From an uncultured Rhodobacter sp. (GTDB lineage Bacteria > Pseudomonadota > Alphaproteobacteria > Rhodobacterales > Rhodobacteraceae): DNA of 64,000 nt. The notes beneath the pieces are model-generated. The model had not been told where the DNA came from. It made no database searches and worked only from the letters and a program-made list of their open reading frames with translations. Of the stretch, positions 52,136-61,141 are shown piece after piece; the stretch's first letter is position 1; every line of letters begins with the position of its first letter. Location: contig CAMFII010000008.1 in NCBI GenBank assembly GCA_945952585.1, positions 117,234 through 181,233 of the forward strand. Direction: 5' to 3'. The position numbers were made by a program, and so were the translations under genes.

Positions 52136-52831
52136 ATGACCCGCTGGATTGCAGGCGCGCTGTCGCTGGTGCTGGCCGCAGGCGGCGCCTCGGCCGAAGA
52201 GGCCGCGCCTACGCCCAAGCCTGTAAACCGCACGCCTGCACAGATCGCTGCCCCGGGTCCGGTCGGGCGTCTGGCGCTGGCGCAAGGCCTGTTCGCGGCC
52301 AGCCTTTCGCAGCGCGACCCGGTCGGCATGATCGCGGCGGCGCGGATCACGCTGGCAGTGCCGGTGCGTGACAAGGACCGCAAGCCGGAAACCATAGCCC
52401 CGACCGAGCCCGTGCCCACGACCGGCACGTCTGCCCAGCCCTTCGACGCCGCTGCCATGCTGCGCGCGGCCCGGGCGCTGGCGGCCGGGGACGAGGCCGT
52501 GCTGGCGCAGGCCGATGCCGCCGAGGCCGAGGGGGCCGGGCAGGTGATTGGCGGGCCGGCACGGACGCGGGCGAGGATCGCCCCGGGGTCGGAGGACCGC
52601 TGGACGATGGCCTTCTACAGCGCTGCATTGGCCGAGGTCGCCGTGCTTGCCGGCGGCGATGCCTCGCTGGAACTCACCGTCACCGACGGCGACGGTAATG
52701 TCATCTGCGCTTTGCCCGGCGATGGACCTGCCAACCTCTGCGGCTGGGTTCCCGACTGGAACGCGACCTTCACCGTCGCGGTGCGCAATCCCGGCCCCGC
52801 AACGGTCGCCTATTGGCTGCTGACCGACTAG
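52136..52831 (+). CDS. Secreted protein of unknown function
   Basis: 231 residues with a signal peptide (MTRWIAGALSLVLAAGGASA, cleavage before EE). No family recognised. An Ala-rich helical middle part precedes a beta-rich C-terminal domain (LELTVTDGDGNVICALP, NLCGWVPDWNATFTVAV) with two cysteines that may pair in the periplasm, like pre-peptidase C-terminal domains. It is flanked by convergent and divergent genes and stands alone. Its stop overlaps the end of the inositol-dehydrogenase-like gene. Confidence 0.7.
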   Translation: MTRWIAGALSLVLAAGGASAEEAAPTPKPVNRTPAQIAAPGPVGRLALAQGLFAASLSQRDPVGMIAAARITLAVPVRDKDRKPETIAPTEPVPTTGTSAQPFDAAAMLRAARALAAGDEAVLAQADAAEAEGAGQVIGGPARTRARIAPGSEDRWTMAFYSAALAEVAVLAGGDASLELTVTDGDGNVICALPGDGPANLCGWVPDWNATFTVAVRNPGPATVAYWLLTD

Positions 52832-53832
52832 CCCAGCACTTCCGACATCAGGACGGTACGCTTCTCGGCCGCCGATTTCACTGCCGCGTCCGCCAGCGCA
52901 AGAGCGATCAGGCCGTCCTCGCCCGAGGGCGTGGCGGCGCCCTTGCCGCCGATGGCCGCGATGAAGCTCGCGATCTCGGCCGCGTAGGCGTCGGTGTAGC
53001 GGGTCATGAAGAAATCATGGAGCGGCGGGCGGGTGTAGCCGAGACCCGTCGCCACCTCGATCGACACCGGCCGCTGGTTCTCGGCCGAGGCGAGGCCCTT
53101 GGAGCCATGCACCTCGATCCGCTGGTCGTAGCCGTAGGTGGCGCGGCGCGAGTTCGAGATGACGCCCATCTTGCCGCTCTTCGTCTTGAGCATGACCTGG
53201 ACGGAATCGAAATCGCCAGCCTTGCCGATTTCCGGGTCGACGAGGACGGCGGCCATCGCGGACACCTCGGTGATCTCCTCGCCCAGAAGGAAGCGGGCCA
53301 TGTCGAAGTCATGGATCGTCATGTCGCGGAAGATGCCGCCCGAGCGCTTGATGTAGTCGACCGGCGGGGCGCCGGGGTCGCGGCTGGTGATGACGACCAT
53401 CTCCACCTCGCCCAAGGTGCCCTTGTCGATCTCGGCGCGGACGGCCTTGAAATGCGGGTCGAAGCGGCGGTTGAAGCCGACCATCAGCGTGGCCTTCGTG
53501 GCGCGTACTACCTCGAGGCAGGCCTTGACCCGGGCAAGGCTCAGATCGATCGGCTTTTCGCAGAAGATCGCCTTGCCGGCGCGGGCGAAGCGCTCGATCA
53601 GGTCGGCATGGGTGTCGGTCGGTGTGCAGATCACCACCGCGTCGATGTCCTTGGCCGCCTCGATCTCGTCGATGGTGCGGATGGCGCAGCCGTATTGGTC
53701 GGCGATGGCCTGCGCCGCCTGCGGAAAGGCGTCCGCCACGGCGACGAGTTTGGCATTGGCGTCACCGGTGATCGCCTTGGCATGGACCTTGCCGATGCGG
53801 CCCGCGCCGAGAAGTCCGAACCTGATGGTCAT
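52828..53832 (-). CDS. iolG: Gfo/Idh/MocA-family inositol 2-dehydrogenase
   Basis: 334 residues. Rossmann motif LLGAGRIGKVHAKA, the cofactor/catalytic lysine in EKPIDLS (K93) and the catalytic pair D170/H174 in RDMTIHDFDMARFL. It oxidises an inositol or inosamine with NAD. Full length for IolG/MocA. MocA, its relative in rhizopine catabolism, oxidises scyllo-inosamine; neighbours favour this type of substrate. Last gene of the minus-strand arm of the LacI-controlled locus. Confidence 0.9.
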   Translation of the reverse strand: MTIRFGLLGAGRIGKVHAKAITGDANAKLVAVADAFPQAAQAIADQYGCAIRTIDEIEAAKDIDAVVICTPTDTHADLIERFARAGKAIFCEKPIDLSLARVKACLEVVRATKATLMVGFNRRFDPHFKAVRAEIDKGTLGEVEMVVITSRDPGAPPVDYIKRSGGIFRDMTIHDFDMARFLLGEEITEVSAMAAVLVDPEIGKAGDFDSVQVMLKTKSGKMGVISNSRRATYGYDQRIEVHGSKGLASAENQRPVSIEVATGLGYTRPPLHDFFMTRYTDAYAAEIASFIAAIGGKGAATPSGEDGLIALALADAAVKSAAEKRTVLMSEVLG

Positions 53833-53847
53833 GTCTTTCCTCTTGTC

Positions 53848-54636
53848 TTACTCCGGGTAAGCCCCGGCGATGTTCTGGTCGAAATCGATCACGGCGCCGG
53901 TCATCACGCCGGACCCGTCGGAGAGCAGGTAGCTGACCAGCCCGGCCACATGGGCGGGCTTCACCAGCATGCCGAAGGGCTGCCGCGCCTCTGCCTCGGC
54001 CAGCCAGTCGTCGTTTGCGCCGTGGTATTTCTTCTGCACCTCGTCCTCGCCGGGCGTGTCCATCCAGCCGCAGTTCACGGCGTTGACGCGGATGCGGTTC
54101 TTGCGAAGGGCGTTGGCGGCGTTCTTGGTGATGTTGGCGAGCGCCGCCTTGCTGGCGGAATAAGGGGCAAGGAAGCTTTGCCCGACATGGACCACCATCG
54201 ACAGGATGTTCACGGCCGAAGCCGGGTGGCCCTTGTCGACGGCGAGTTGTGCGAAGCGTTGCAGCGCGAAGAACGGCCCCCGCGCGTTGACGTTCATCAG
54301 GTTGTCCCACTCGGCGGGCGTCGCGGTCAGGATCGACCCGCGATCGGTCGCCGCCGCTGCGTTGACCAGCGCGTTGACGCGGCCGAAGCGGCTGGCGGCG
54401 CGGTCGATCAGCGCGATGGCATCGTCGGGGTTCGACATGTCGGCGGGCAGATAGCGCACATCGGCGCCTGTCCGGTCGCGCAGGCCCTTCGCCGCCTCCT
54501 CGCCCTTGGTCACGCCGCGCCCGGCGATGACCATCTGCTGGCAACCCTCGGCAAGGAGTCGCTCTGCAATCGCGAGGCCAAGACCCTGGGTGCCGCCAGT
54601 TATGACGGCAATCGTCCCCGCATGAGCGTCAGGCAT
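53848..54636 (-). CDS. Short-chain dehydrogenase/reductase
   Basis: 262 residues, classical SDR: cofactor motif GGTQGLGLAIAE, NAAAATDRG, serine in NILSM and the active-site YSASK. It overlaps the ABC ATPase gene by 8 bases and precedes iolG by 15 bases, so it likely oxidises or reduces a keto-inositol or sugar intermediate of the same pathway. Confidence 0.9.
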   Translation of the reverse strand: MPDAHAGTIAVITGGTQGLGLAIAERLLAEGCQQMVIAGRGVTKGEEAAKGLRDRTGADVRYLPADMSNPDDAIALIDRAASRFGRVNALVNAAAATDRGSILTATPAEWDNLMNVNARGPFFALQRFAQLAVDKGHPASAVNILSMVVHVGQSFLAPYSASKAALANITKNAANALRKNRIRVNAVNCGWMDTPGEDEVQKKYHGANDDWLAEAEARQPFGMLVKPAHVAGLVSYLLSDGSGVMTGAVIDFDQNIAGAYPE

Positions 54637-55393
54637 AGGAGACTTCGCCGCCCTTCACGCCGGTGATGTAGCTGACGATATCGTTGCCGTCGGTCTCGTC
54701 CCGGTTCAGCGAGGCGACGATCCGGCCCCGGCGGAACACCACGATCCGGTCGACGAGATCGAAGACCTGCCGCAGGTTGTGGCTGATGAGGATCATCGGC
54801 ACGCCCCGCTCCTTCAATCCGCGGATGATGTTCTCGACTTGCGCCGTCTCCTGCACGCCGAGGGCCGCCGTCGGCTCGTCCATGATGATGAGCTTTGAGG
54901 CGAAGGCGGCGGCACGGGCAATGGCCACGCATTGCCGCTGTCCGCCCGACATGTTGCGGATCGGGTTGTCGACGTTCGGGATTTTCACGGCCGTCGTTTT
55001 CAGCGCCTCCAGCGTCCGTTCCCGCATCGTGCGGCGGTCGAGCCAGGAGAAGGGGCCAAGGCGGAACTTGAACAGCTCGCGCCCGAGATAGAGGTTCGAG
55101 GGCACGTCGAGATCGTCGGCCAGCGCCAGGGTCTGGAACACCGTCTCGATCCCGGCTTCGCGGGCCTCGAGCGGGCCGGAATGGCTCACCTCCTGCCCGT
55201 CGAAAAAGATCTGGCCCGAGGTGCGCTGTTCCACGCCGGTCACTTGGCGCACGAAAGTGGACTTGCCCGCGCCGTTGTCGCCGACGACAGCGACATGCTC
55301 GCCCTTGCGCAGGATGAAGTTGGCGTCTTCCAGCGCGTGCACGCCGCCGTAGCGTTTGGTCAGGCCGCGCGTCTCAAGGATGATGTCGGTCAT
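54629..55393 (-). CDS. Sugar ABC importer ATPase (single domain)
   Basis: 254 residues with one nucleotide-binding domain: Walker A GDNGAGKST, signature MSGGQRQCVAIARA, Walker B LIIMDEPTAAL. Most sugar ATPases of the CUT2 class have two domains; this resembles the single-domain FrcA type. The start MTDIILETRGLTKRYGG follows five bases after the permease stop. Confidence 0.92.
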   Translation of the reverse strand: MTDIILETRGLTKRYGGVHALEDANFILRKGEHVAVVGDNGAGKSTFVRQVTGVEQRTSGQIFFDGQEVSHSGPLEAREAGIETVFQTLALADDLDVPSNLYLGRELFKFRLGPFSWLDRRTMRERTLEALKTTAVKIPNVDNPIRNMSGGQRQCVAIARAAAFASKLIIMDEPTAALGVQETAQVENIIRGLKERGVPMILISHNLRQVFDLVDRIVVFRRGRIVASLNRDETDGNDIVSYITGVKGGEVSYA

Positions 55394-55398
55394 GGTCC

Positions 55399-56469
55399 TT
55401 ACCCCCGCGTCCGGCGTTGCTGGCGCCATTGGTCAAGCACCACGGCGGCCACGATGATCACGCCCTTCACCATCTCCTGGTAGTAGGCGTCGAGCTTGAG
55501 GAAGGTGAAACCCGAGATGATGACGCCGAAGATCAGCGCGCCGAGGACCGTGCCGATGATCGATCCGCGTCCACCCGAAAGGCTGACCCCGCCGATCACG
55601 GCCATGGCGATAGCGTCGAGTTCGTACATCATCCCCATGCCGGCCTGAGCCGTCAGGTTCTTGGAGCTGAGCACGACCGCGGCGAGCGAGGCGAGGATGC
55701 CGGCGATCGCATAAACGAGGATCTTGTGGTGGTTGACGTTGATCCCCGACATCCGCGCCGCCGCCTCGTTCGAGCCGATGGCGTAGCAGTGCTTGCCGTA
55801 TTTCGTGTAGGTCATGATGACGTGGAACAGGATGGCCAGCGCGACGAAGATCGCGACCGGCATCATGCCCTTGCCAATGGCGGCGAAGGATTCGGTCGGG
55901 AAGGAGATCGGGTTGCCATTCGACCACCAGCGCGACAGGCCGCGCGCGGTCACCATCATGCCAAGCGTGGCGATGAAGGGCGGGATCCGGGTATAGGCGA
56001 TCAGGCTGCCGTTGATGAGACCTGCGACCAGGCCACAGCCCAGGCCGACCAGCACCGGCACGATCACCGGCAGGTCCATCGCCCAGTCGCCGAAGATCGC
56101 CTTGGGGTTTGGCTGGCCGTTGACCAGCGCCGTTTGCGCAAAGCTCATGGCGATCATGGCAGTAGCGCCGACGATCGAGCCACCCGACAGGTCGATCCCG
56201 CCCGAAATGATGACCTGCGTCACGCCGATCGCCAGCACGCCCACGATCGAGACCTGCAGGATGATGATCGACAGGCGCTGCTGGTTGAACAGCGTGTCGA
56301 TATTGTCCCGCGTGTTGAACAGGAAGCTGTCGCCCATGAGAAGCCTGCCCAGGATCTCGAAGGCGGCCACGATCACGATCAGGGCGACCAGGACGTTAAG
56401 CTCCTGCGGCCGCGCCTTCTTGCCGGGATCATATTTGAGACCACCCAGGCCATGCGTCACCTGCGCCAC
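55399..56469 (-). CDS. Sugar ABC importer permease (CUT2)
   Basis: 356 residues from a GTG codon chosen because AGGAGGG lies 7 bases before it; the ATG eight codons upstream would place this ribosome site inside the gene. Eight to ten membrane helices; the segment GVTQVIISGGIDLSGGSIVG and the EAA-like loop AIGSNEAAARMSGIN are standard for ribose/xylose-type permeases, as is AVIGGVSLSGGRGSIIGTVL. Confidence 0.92.
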   Translation of the reverse strand: MAQVTHGLGGLKYDPGKKARPQELNVLVALIVIVAAFEILGRLLMGDSFLFNTRDNIDTLFNQQRLSIIILQVSIVGVLAIGVTQVIISGGIDLSGGSIVGATAMIAMSFAQTALVNGQPNPKAIFGDWAMDLPVIVPVLVGLGCGLVAGLINGSLIAYTRIPPFIATLGMMVTARGLSRWWSNGNPISFPTESFAAIGKGMMPVAIFVALAILFHVIMTYTKYGKHCYAIGSNEAAARMSGINVNHHKILVYAIAGILASLAAVVLSSKNLTAQAGMGMMYELDAIAMAVIGGVSLSGGRGSIIGTVLGALIFGVIISGFTFLKLDAYYQEMVKGVIIVAAVVLDQWRQQRRTRG

Positions 56470-56549
56470 GGCTTGCCCTCCTCTTCCACCCATGTCGATT
56501 GTTGCACATCCGTCGGTCGGCGTCTTGCACGCGCGCGACGGACGATGGC

Positions 56550-56571
56550 GGGGCGGCCGGGTGGCCGCCCC
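56550..56571 (-). repeat. Perfect 9-bp stem-loop between binding-protein and permease genes
   Basis: GGGGCGGCC (56550-56558), GGGT loop, GGCCGCCCC (56563-56571), ten bases past the binding-protein stop. No T-run. Likely a 3' stabiliser that raises binding-protein levels over the permease, as in malE-malF. Confidence 0.7.
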
Positions 56572-56580
56572 TGACGCGTG

Positions 56581-57522
56581 TCAGTTCTTGGCGAGGTAAT
56601 CGCCGATATTGGCCGGTGTCACGAGTTCGAACGGGATGTAGACCTTCTGGTCAACCGCTTCGCCCTTGCTGAGCTTCACGGCGGCGTCGAGCGAGCCTTG
56701 GCCTTGACCGGCGGCGTTCTGGAAGACGGTCACGTCAAGATCGCCGGCCTGCATTGCCGCCAGTGCATCCTGCGTGGCGTCCACACCGCCGACGACGATG
56801 GTCTTCATGTCCAGTCCGGCGGCCTTCATGGCCTGGATCGCACCGATGGCCATCTCGTCGTTGTTGGCGATCACGCCGTCAAAGGCGGTGCCGGTCGACA
56901 GCCAGTTGGTCATCAGGCTCTGGGCCTCGTCACGGCTCCAGTTGGCGGTCTGCTCGTCGATGATGTTGAGCTTCACTTCGCACTTGCCGGCGGCCATCAC
57001 GTCGTGGATGTCCTTGGTCCGCTGCACGGCAGCCTGGTTCGACAGTTCGCCCATCATCACATAGACATTGGCCTCGGTCTTGCCCTGCACTTTCAGCAGA
57101 CGGCAGACCTCGATGGTTTCGAGCGTGCCGGATTCCTCTTCGTTCGACGCGACGAAGGCCTGGTTGTCCGGCAGGCTGTCGACGTTGACCGGCTGGCGGT
57201 TCACATAGACCAGCGGAACCTTGGCAGCCGCGGCGGCGTCCGACATCGCCTGGGTGGCCGAGGTGTCGACCGGGTTCACCACGATCGCATCCACGCCCGA
57301 GGCGATGAAGTTGTTGATCTGGTCAAGCTGCTTGGCCACGTCGTTGCCTGCATCCTCGATCTGGACGCTGATGCCCGAGGCATCCGCATGCGCCTGGATG
57401 CCGTTGCGCAGGACCGTCAGGAAGTTGTCGTCGAACTTGGCCATGGACACGCCGATGTTCTGCGCCATCGCGGTCGTGCCCATCAGGGCGACGAGGCCCG
57501 CGGCCAGAAGGGTCTTCTTCAT
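56581..57522 (-). CDS. CUT2-type sugar-binding protein (MocB/RbsB-like)
   Basis: 313 residues. Signal peptide MKKTLLAAGLVALMGTTAMA, then a two-lobed periplasmic-binding fold (IGVSMAKFDDNFLTVLRNGI, VDAIVVNPVDTSA, DGVIANNDEMAIGAIQAM, VGGVDATQDALAAM). Ligand is a sugar or inositol derivative. Perfect ribosome site GGAGGAAAG five bases upstream. MocB of rhizopine catabolism belongs to this family. Confidence 0.92.
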   Translation of the reverse strand: MKKTLLAAGLVALMGTTAMAQNIGVSMAKFDDNFLTVLRNGIQAHADASGISVQIEDAGNDVAKQLDQINNFIASGVDAIVVNPVDTSATQAMSDAAAAAKVPLVYVNRQPVNVDSLPDNQAFVASNEEESGTLETIEVCRLLKVQGKTEANVYVMMGELSNQAAVQRTKDIHDVMAAGKCEVKLNIIDEQTANWSRDEAQSLMTNWLSTGTAFDGVIANNDEMAIGAIQAMKAAGLDMKTIVVGGVDATQDALAAMQAGDLDVTVFQNAAGQGQGSLDAAVKLSKGEAVDQKVYIPFELVTPANIGDYLAKN

Positions 57523-57597
57523 GTTCTTTCCTCCACTGTCAGTGTCCGGCCCCACCGTGCTCTCCCTGCCGGACGCCCTGTCGGGCGGGTAATCTTG

Positions 57598-58416
57598 TCA
57601 GACCGTCGCGCTGGCAACCGATCTGTCGATGAAGTCCATCGACCTTCGAAGGGCCTCTGCCGGATCGCGCAGCTCATGCACCGAGGCGGCGAAGGGCTCG
57701 TAGCTGATCGGTCCTGAAAAACCCGCCGCCTGAAGTGCGCGGATCTGGGCAACATTGCCGAGCCGGTCGTCTGCATCGACCAGCACCCGATGTCCGTCAC
57801 GCATGTCGCTGACGCTGAGCGCCTGATCGACGACTCCCGAGACGTGAACGATTCCGGTGTGTTGCGGGAAGATCGGCCCGCCGCCCGCCAGGTGATGGTG
57901 GAACGTGTCATGGACCAGGCGATAGGTGTCGGCCGCGCCAAGTTCCTCGATCACTTCGACCGCGTCCGCCTTGTAGCGAAGCGAGCAGACCTCGAAACCA
58001 AGCGGCTCGACCATTGCCTTCAGTCCGTGGGCCCGCAGAAGCGGAAGCAGTTCCGAAAGCGCGAGTCGCAGGGCGGCCATGCGTTCTGTCTTGCCCGTTG
58101 CAACCCCGTCGTTGCGCGGGATCAGGCTGACGGCCTCGGCCCCGGCAGCAACGGCGATGCGCATCAGCGCCTCTGCCTCGGCCCGCTTGGCGTCTGACCA
58201 GTCATTGAACATCTTGACTTCGGCCAAGGCAAGAAAGCGCAGGCCACGCTGGCGCAGCGCCGCCCCGACCACGGCCGGATCGTCGCCTTCGAACAGCGGC
58301 CGACCGAGATCGTTGCGGTATTCCACACCGACACAGCCCAGCCCGGCGGCCAGATCGGCAAAGGCCTGCCAACCCAGTCGCGGCGCGGCCATATGGTTCA
58401 GCGCAAACGGCTGCAT
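57598..58416 (-). CDS. Sugar isomerase/epimerase-type TIM barrel (MocC/IolE-like)
   Basis: 272 residues of xylose-isomerase-like TIM barrel. Metal ligands: Glu in MVEPLGFEV, Asp/His in RLVHDTFHH, His in IVHVSGVVD, Glu in ISYEPFAA. Related to hydroxypyruvate isomerase, IolI and MocC, which act on inositol-derived keto sugars. The start MQPFALNHM is preceded by GGGGGATGAG. First gene of the minus arm; a LacI-type operator lies 35 bases upstream. Confidence 0.87.
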   Translation of the reverse strand: MQPFALNHMAAPRLGWQAFADLAAGLGCVGVEYRNDLGRPLFEGDDPAVVGAALRQRGLRFLALAEVKMFNDWSDAKRAEAEALMRIAVAAGAEAVSLIPRNDGVATGKTERMAALRLALSELLPLLRAHGLKAMVEPLGFEVCSLRYKADAVEVIEELGAADTYRLVHDTFHHHLAGGGPIFPQHTGIVHVSGVVDQALSVSDMRDGHRVLVDADDRLGNVAQIRALQAAGFSGPISYEPFAASVHELRDPAEALRRSMDFIDRSVASATV

Positions 58417-58451
58417 GCGAATCTCATCCCCCCACGGCACACTCAACGTTA

Positions 58452-58467
58452 TGGAATTGATATTCCA
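58452..58467. promoter_or_regulatory. LacI-type operator, minus arm
   Basis: TGGAAT-TGAT-ATTCCA, a perfect inverted repeat 35 bases upstream of the TIM-barrel gene. A matching site (TGGAAT-TTTC-ATTCTA) precedes the MocD-like gene, and a looser AATGAAAAATTCTA is nearby at 58484-58498. The LacI-family gene lies between both sites. Confidence 0.75.
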
Positions 58468-58523
58468 AATTTGACACAAAGCAAATGAAAAATTCTAATT
58501 TGCAGGATTGACCGGTTTCCCGG

Positions 58524-59558
58524 TCAGATCGACTCGGCGACGTGCAGTTCCGGCGGCAGGAAGATTTCACCGATCCGCGTCTCTGTCTGCCGATTGAGGA
58601 TCAAATCGCCCATGGTCTGGAACAATGTCCGGCATAGCCGATCGAGCGGTGTATCGATGACCATGTCCACCAGCCCCTCCGCCAGCCCGGCGCGCGACTC
58701 GGGTGTCAGGGCGCTGACGATCAGCGAGACGCGCCCCGACGCGCGAAGTTCGCGCAGCGCGGCAATGGCCCCCTCCATTCCTCCGCCTGCAACATAGACC
58801 CCGCGCAAATCATCATGGCGGGACGCCAAAGCGAGAGTCGCCTCGTAGGTCAGTTGCCGCGTCTCGAGGTTCACCATCGTGTCGGTGACGGTCAGGTGCG
58901 GCGCGCATTCGCGCAGATAGCTGCGAAATCCCGACTCGCGCAGTTCATGCCCGTGCCAGCGATGCCCACCGACGAACAACGCCACCTTTCCTGGCTGGCG
59001 GACGGTCAGCCCCATGAGCCAACCCGCGGTCCGTCCAACCTTCAGATTGTCTAGGCCAAGATAGCCCGCCCGGACCGCCGGAGCGAACTCGGAAAGCAGC
59101 GAGAACACCTTCAGCCCCCGCGCACTCAGGTCTTCGACCGCGGCCGTTACCTCGGGGTGATTCACCGCCGTCGCGGCCAGGACATCGCAGCGCCCTTCCA
59201 TTGACCGCAGCAGGGCGGCCATCTCGGACGGGGCCTGCGAGGACGAGAATTCCAGAACCAGCTGCGGTCGCGCCCAGGCAATCTCGGCCAGAGAGCGATG
59301 CAGTTCCTGCGCGAAGGCCTTGTAGAAATCCTGACCCTGCTTGTGCAGCACCACTCCGAAACGGATCTCGGGCAGTTGCGTGGCGACCGCCTCCCCCAGC
59401 CGCAGGGCCGCCGGATGGCCGATCCGATGGGCCACCTCGATGACATGGGCGCGCGTCGTAGAAGCGACGGATTCCCGACCGTTCAGGAGCCGGTCGATGG
59501 TGGCGACCGAAACTCCCGCAGCCTGGGCAAGCTCACTCATTCCGGGGCGGCGTGGCAT
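58524..59558 (-). CDS. LacI-family transcriptional regulator
   Basis: 344 residues. N-terminal HTH MSELAQAAGVSVATIDRLLNGRESVASTTRAHV, slightly unusual with IDRLLNG where LacI proteins have VSRVLNG. The ligand domain is of the sugar-binding type (GVVLHKQGQDFYKAFAQEL, AGYLGLDNLKVGRTAG, GVYVAGGGMEGAIAAL). It lies between the two arms of the moc-like locus and likely represses both, released by the imported substrate. A sugar-type periplasmic-binding fold matches the importer next to it. Confidence 0.9.
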   Translation of the reverse strand: MPRRPGMSELAQAAGVSVATIDRLLNGRESVASTTRAHVIEVAHRIGHPAALRLGEAVATQLPEIRFGVVLHKQGQDFYKAFAQELHRSLAEIAWARPQLVLEFSSSQAPSEMAALLRSMEGRCDVLAATAVNHPEVTAAVEDLSARGLKVFSLLSEFAPAVRAGYLGLDNLKVGRTAGWLMGLTVRQPGKVALFVGGHRWHGHELRESGFRSYLRECAPHLTVTDTMVNLETRQLTYEATLALASRHDDLRGVYVAGGGMEGAIAALRELRASGRVSLIVSALTPESRAGLAEGLVDMVIDTPLDRLCRTLFQTMGDLILNRQTETRIGEIFLPPELHVAESI

Positions 59559-59641
59559 TTCACTCCTGACGAGAAATCGTCACTTGCCCACGGATCATGC
59601 CGTAAACTGACGAAGAACAAAACACCCGCATTTGGCGATGC

Positions 59642-59657
59642 TGGAATTTTCATTCTA
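59642..59657. promoter_or_regulatory. LacI-type operator, plus arm
   Basis: TGGAAT-TTTC-ATTCTA, same architecture as the site at 58452 with one mismatch. It is 50 bases upstream of the MocD-like gene and 84 bases upstream of the lacI start, so it may control both. Confidence 0.7.
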
Positions 59658-59706
59658 TCATTGCCCGGAGACCGCGCCATGTCAGGGCGCGACTGGGAGG
59701 AATGAA

Positions 59707-60798
59707 ATGGCAAGACGCGACTACAGCCTGCTGGGGCCGGATGCGAAGCGCGCCGTCGAGACGGGCCTCGCCGCCGCCGAGTGGTATCACACGGATGTCC
59801 CGCGCAAGGAAATGAAGGCGCTGATGCAACGCTCGGATGCCCCGGCAATCCGCGACACGGTCCTGTGGCTGGGCGGCATGGTGCTGTTCGCCGCAATCGG
59901 TATCGCGCTCTGGCCCTCGTGGTGGTCGGCGCCGTTCTGGCTGGCTTATGGGGTGCTTTACGGTTCGGCCTCCGACTCGCGCTGGCACGAATGCAGCCAC
60001 GGCACCGCGTTCAAGACGCCGTGGATGAATGACTGGGTCTACAACATTGCCTCGTTCATGATCCTGCGGAACCCCGTCACCTGGCGCTGGAGCCATGCCC
60101 GTCACCACACCGACACCTATATCGTCGGTCGTGACCCCGAAATCGCCGTGATGCGGCCGCCGGTCTTTGCCAAGCTGATCCTCAATTTCTTCGGCATCCT
60201 CGACGCCTGGAACGGGTGGGGACGGATGCTGTTGAACGCGAGCGGGCGGCTCGATCCTGAAGAGGCAACCTTCGTTCCCGAGAGCGAGAAACCAAAGGTC
60301 GTCCGGGTGGCGCGTATCTGGGTGGCAATCTATGCCGCGACGATCGCACTGGCGATCTGGATGGGATCCATCCTGCCGCTGATGGTGATCGGACTGCCTC
60401 GACTTTATGGCGCCTGGCACCATGTGATGACCGGGCTTCTGCAGCATGGCGGCTTGGCCGACAATGTCATCGACCATCGCCTGAACAGCCGCACCGTCTA
60501 CATGAACCCAATCAGCCGTTTCATTTACTGGAACATGAACTATCACGTCGAACATCACATGTTCCCGATGGTGCCCTATCACGCGCTGCCGAAGCTGCAC
60601 GCGATGATCAAGCACGACCTGCCGGCGCCGAACCGGTCGATCGGATCCGGCTATGCCGAGATGTGGCCGGCCCTGAAGCGCCAGCTGCGCTACGAGGACT
60701 TCTTCCTCAAGCGCGAACTGCCCTCGACTGCCCGCCCTTACCGCGAGGACTTCCACCGCGCGGCCCTAGGCGAACGTGATGCCGCTGCGGCAGAGTGA
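59707..60798 (+). CDS. mocD: Membrane di-iron desaturase/hydroxylase (MocD-like)
   Basis: 363 residues. Three histidine boxes for the di-iron centre: HECSH (94-98), HARHH (130-134), HVEHH (280-284), with a further HH/QH cluster between (HHVMTGLLQHGG). Membrane helices about 51-70, 73-90, 201-230. Homologous to fatty acid desaturases and AlkB-type hydroxylases; MocD of Rhizobium is part of the rhizopine O-demethylation system. The start has GGGAGG nine bases upstream. The Rieske gene follows by 28 bases. Confidence 0.88.
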   Translation: MARRDYSLLGPDAKRAVETGLAAAEWYHTDVPRKEMKALMQRSDAPAIRDTVLWLGGMVLFAAIGIALWPSWWSAPFWLAYGVLYGSASDSRWHECSHGTAFKTPWMNDWVYNIASFMILRNPVTWRWSHARHHTDTYIVGRDPEIAVMRPPVFAKLILNFFGILDAWNGWGRMLLNASGRLDPEEATFVPESEKPKVVRVARIWVAIYAATIALAIWMGSILPLMVIGLPRLYGAWHHVMTGLLQHGGLADNVIDHRLNSRTVYMNPISRFIYWNMNYHVEHHMFPMVPYHALPKLHAMIKHDLPAPNRSIGSGYAEMWPALKRQLRYEDFFLKRELPSTARPYREDFHRAALGERDAAAAE

Positions 60799-60826
60799 CA
60801 AAAGACCGGAAAAGGGAGAGAGCCGG

Positions 60827-61141
60827 ATGAGCCAGTGGATTGACGCCTGCGCGACCGACGACATCGAAGAAGAGGACCTGATCCGCTTCGACCACGGTGG
60901 CAGGACATTCGCCATCTACCATTCGCCTGAGGGCAAGTTCTACTGCACCGACGGTCTGTGCAGCCACGAACAGGTGCACCTGGCCGACGGGCTGGTGATG
61001 GGTCACCTGATCGAATGTCCCAAGCACAACGGGCAGTTCGACTACCGCACGGGCGAAGCCAAGCGCGCGCCGGTCTGCGTGAACCTGCGCACTTATCCGG
61101 TCAAGGTCGAAGGTGGCCGCGTTCTGGTCGAGGTCGCATGA
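60827..61141 (+). CDS. mocE: Rieske [2Fe-2S] ferredoxin (MocE-like)
   Basis: 104 residues. Rieske ligands C45-x-H47 (CSHEQ) and C64-x-x-H67 (CPKHNG) with 16 residues between; CTDGLCSHE and CPKHNGQFDYRTG are typical of ferredoxin subunits of non-haem oxygenases. It delivers electrons to the MocD-type hydroxylase. A ferredoxin reductase (MocF) is not encoded in the window. GGGAGAG lies upstream. The PanB-like start overlaps its stop (ATGA). Confidence 0.92.
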   Translation: MSQWIDACATDDIEEEDLIRFDHGGRTFAIYHSPEGKFYCTDGLCSHEQVHLADGLVMGHLIECPKHNGQFDYRTGEAKRAPVCVNLRTYPVKVEGGRVLVEVA

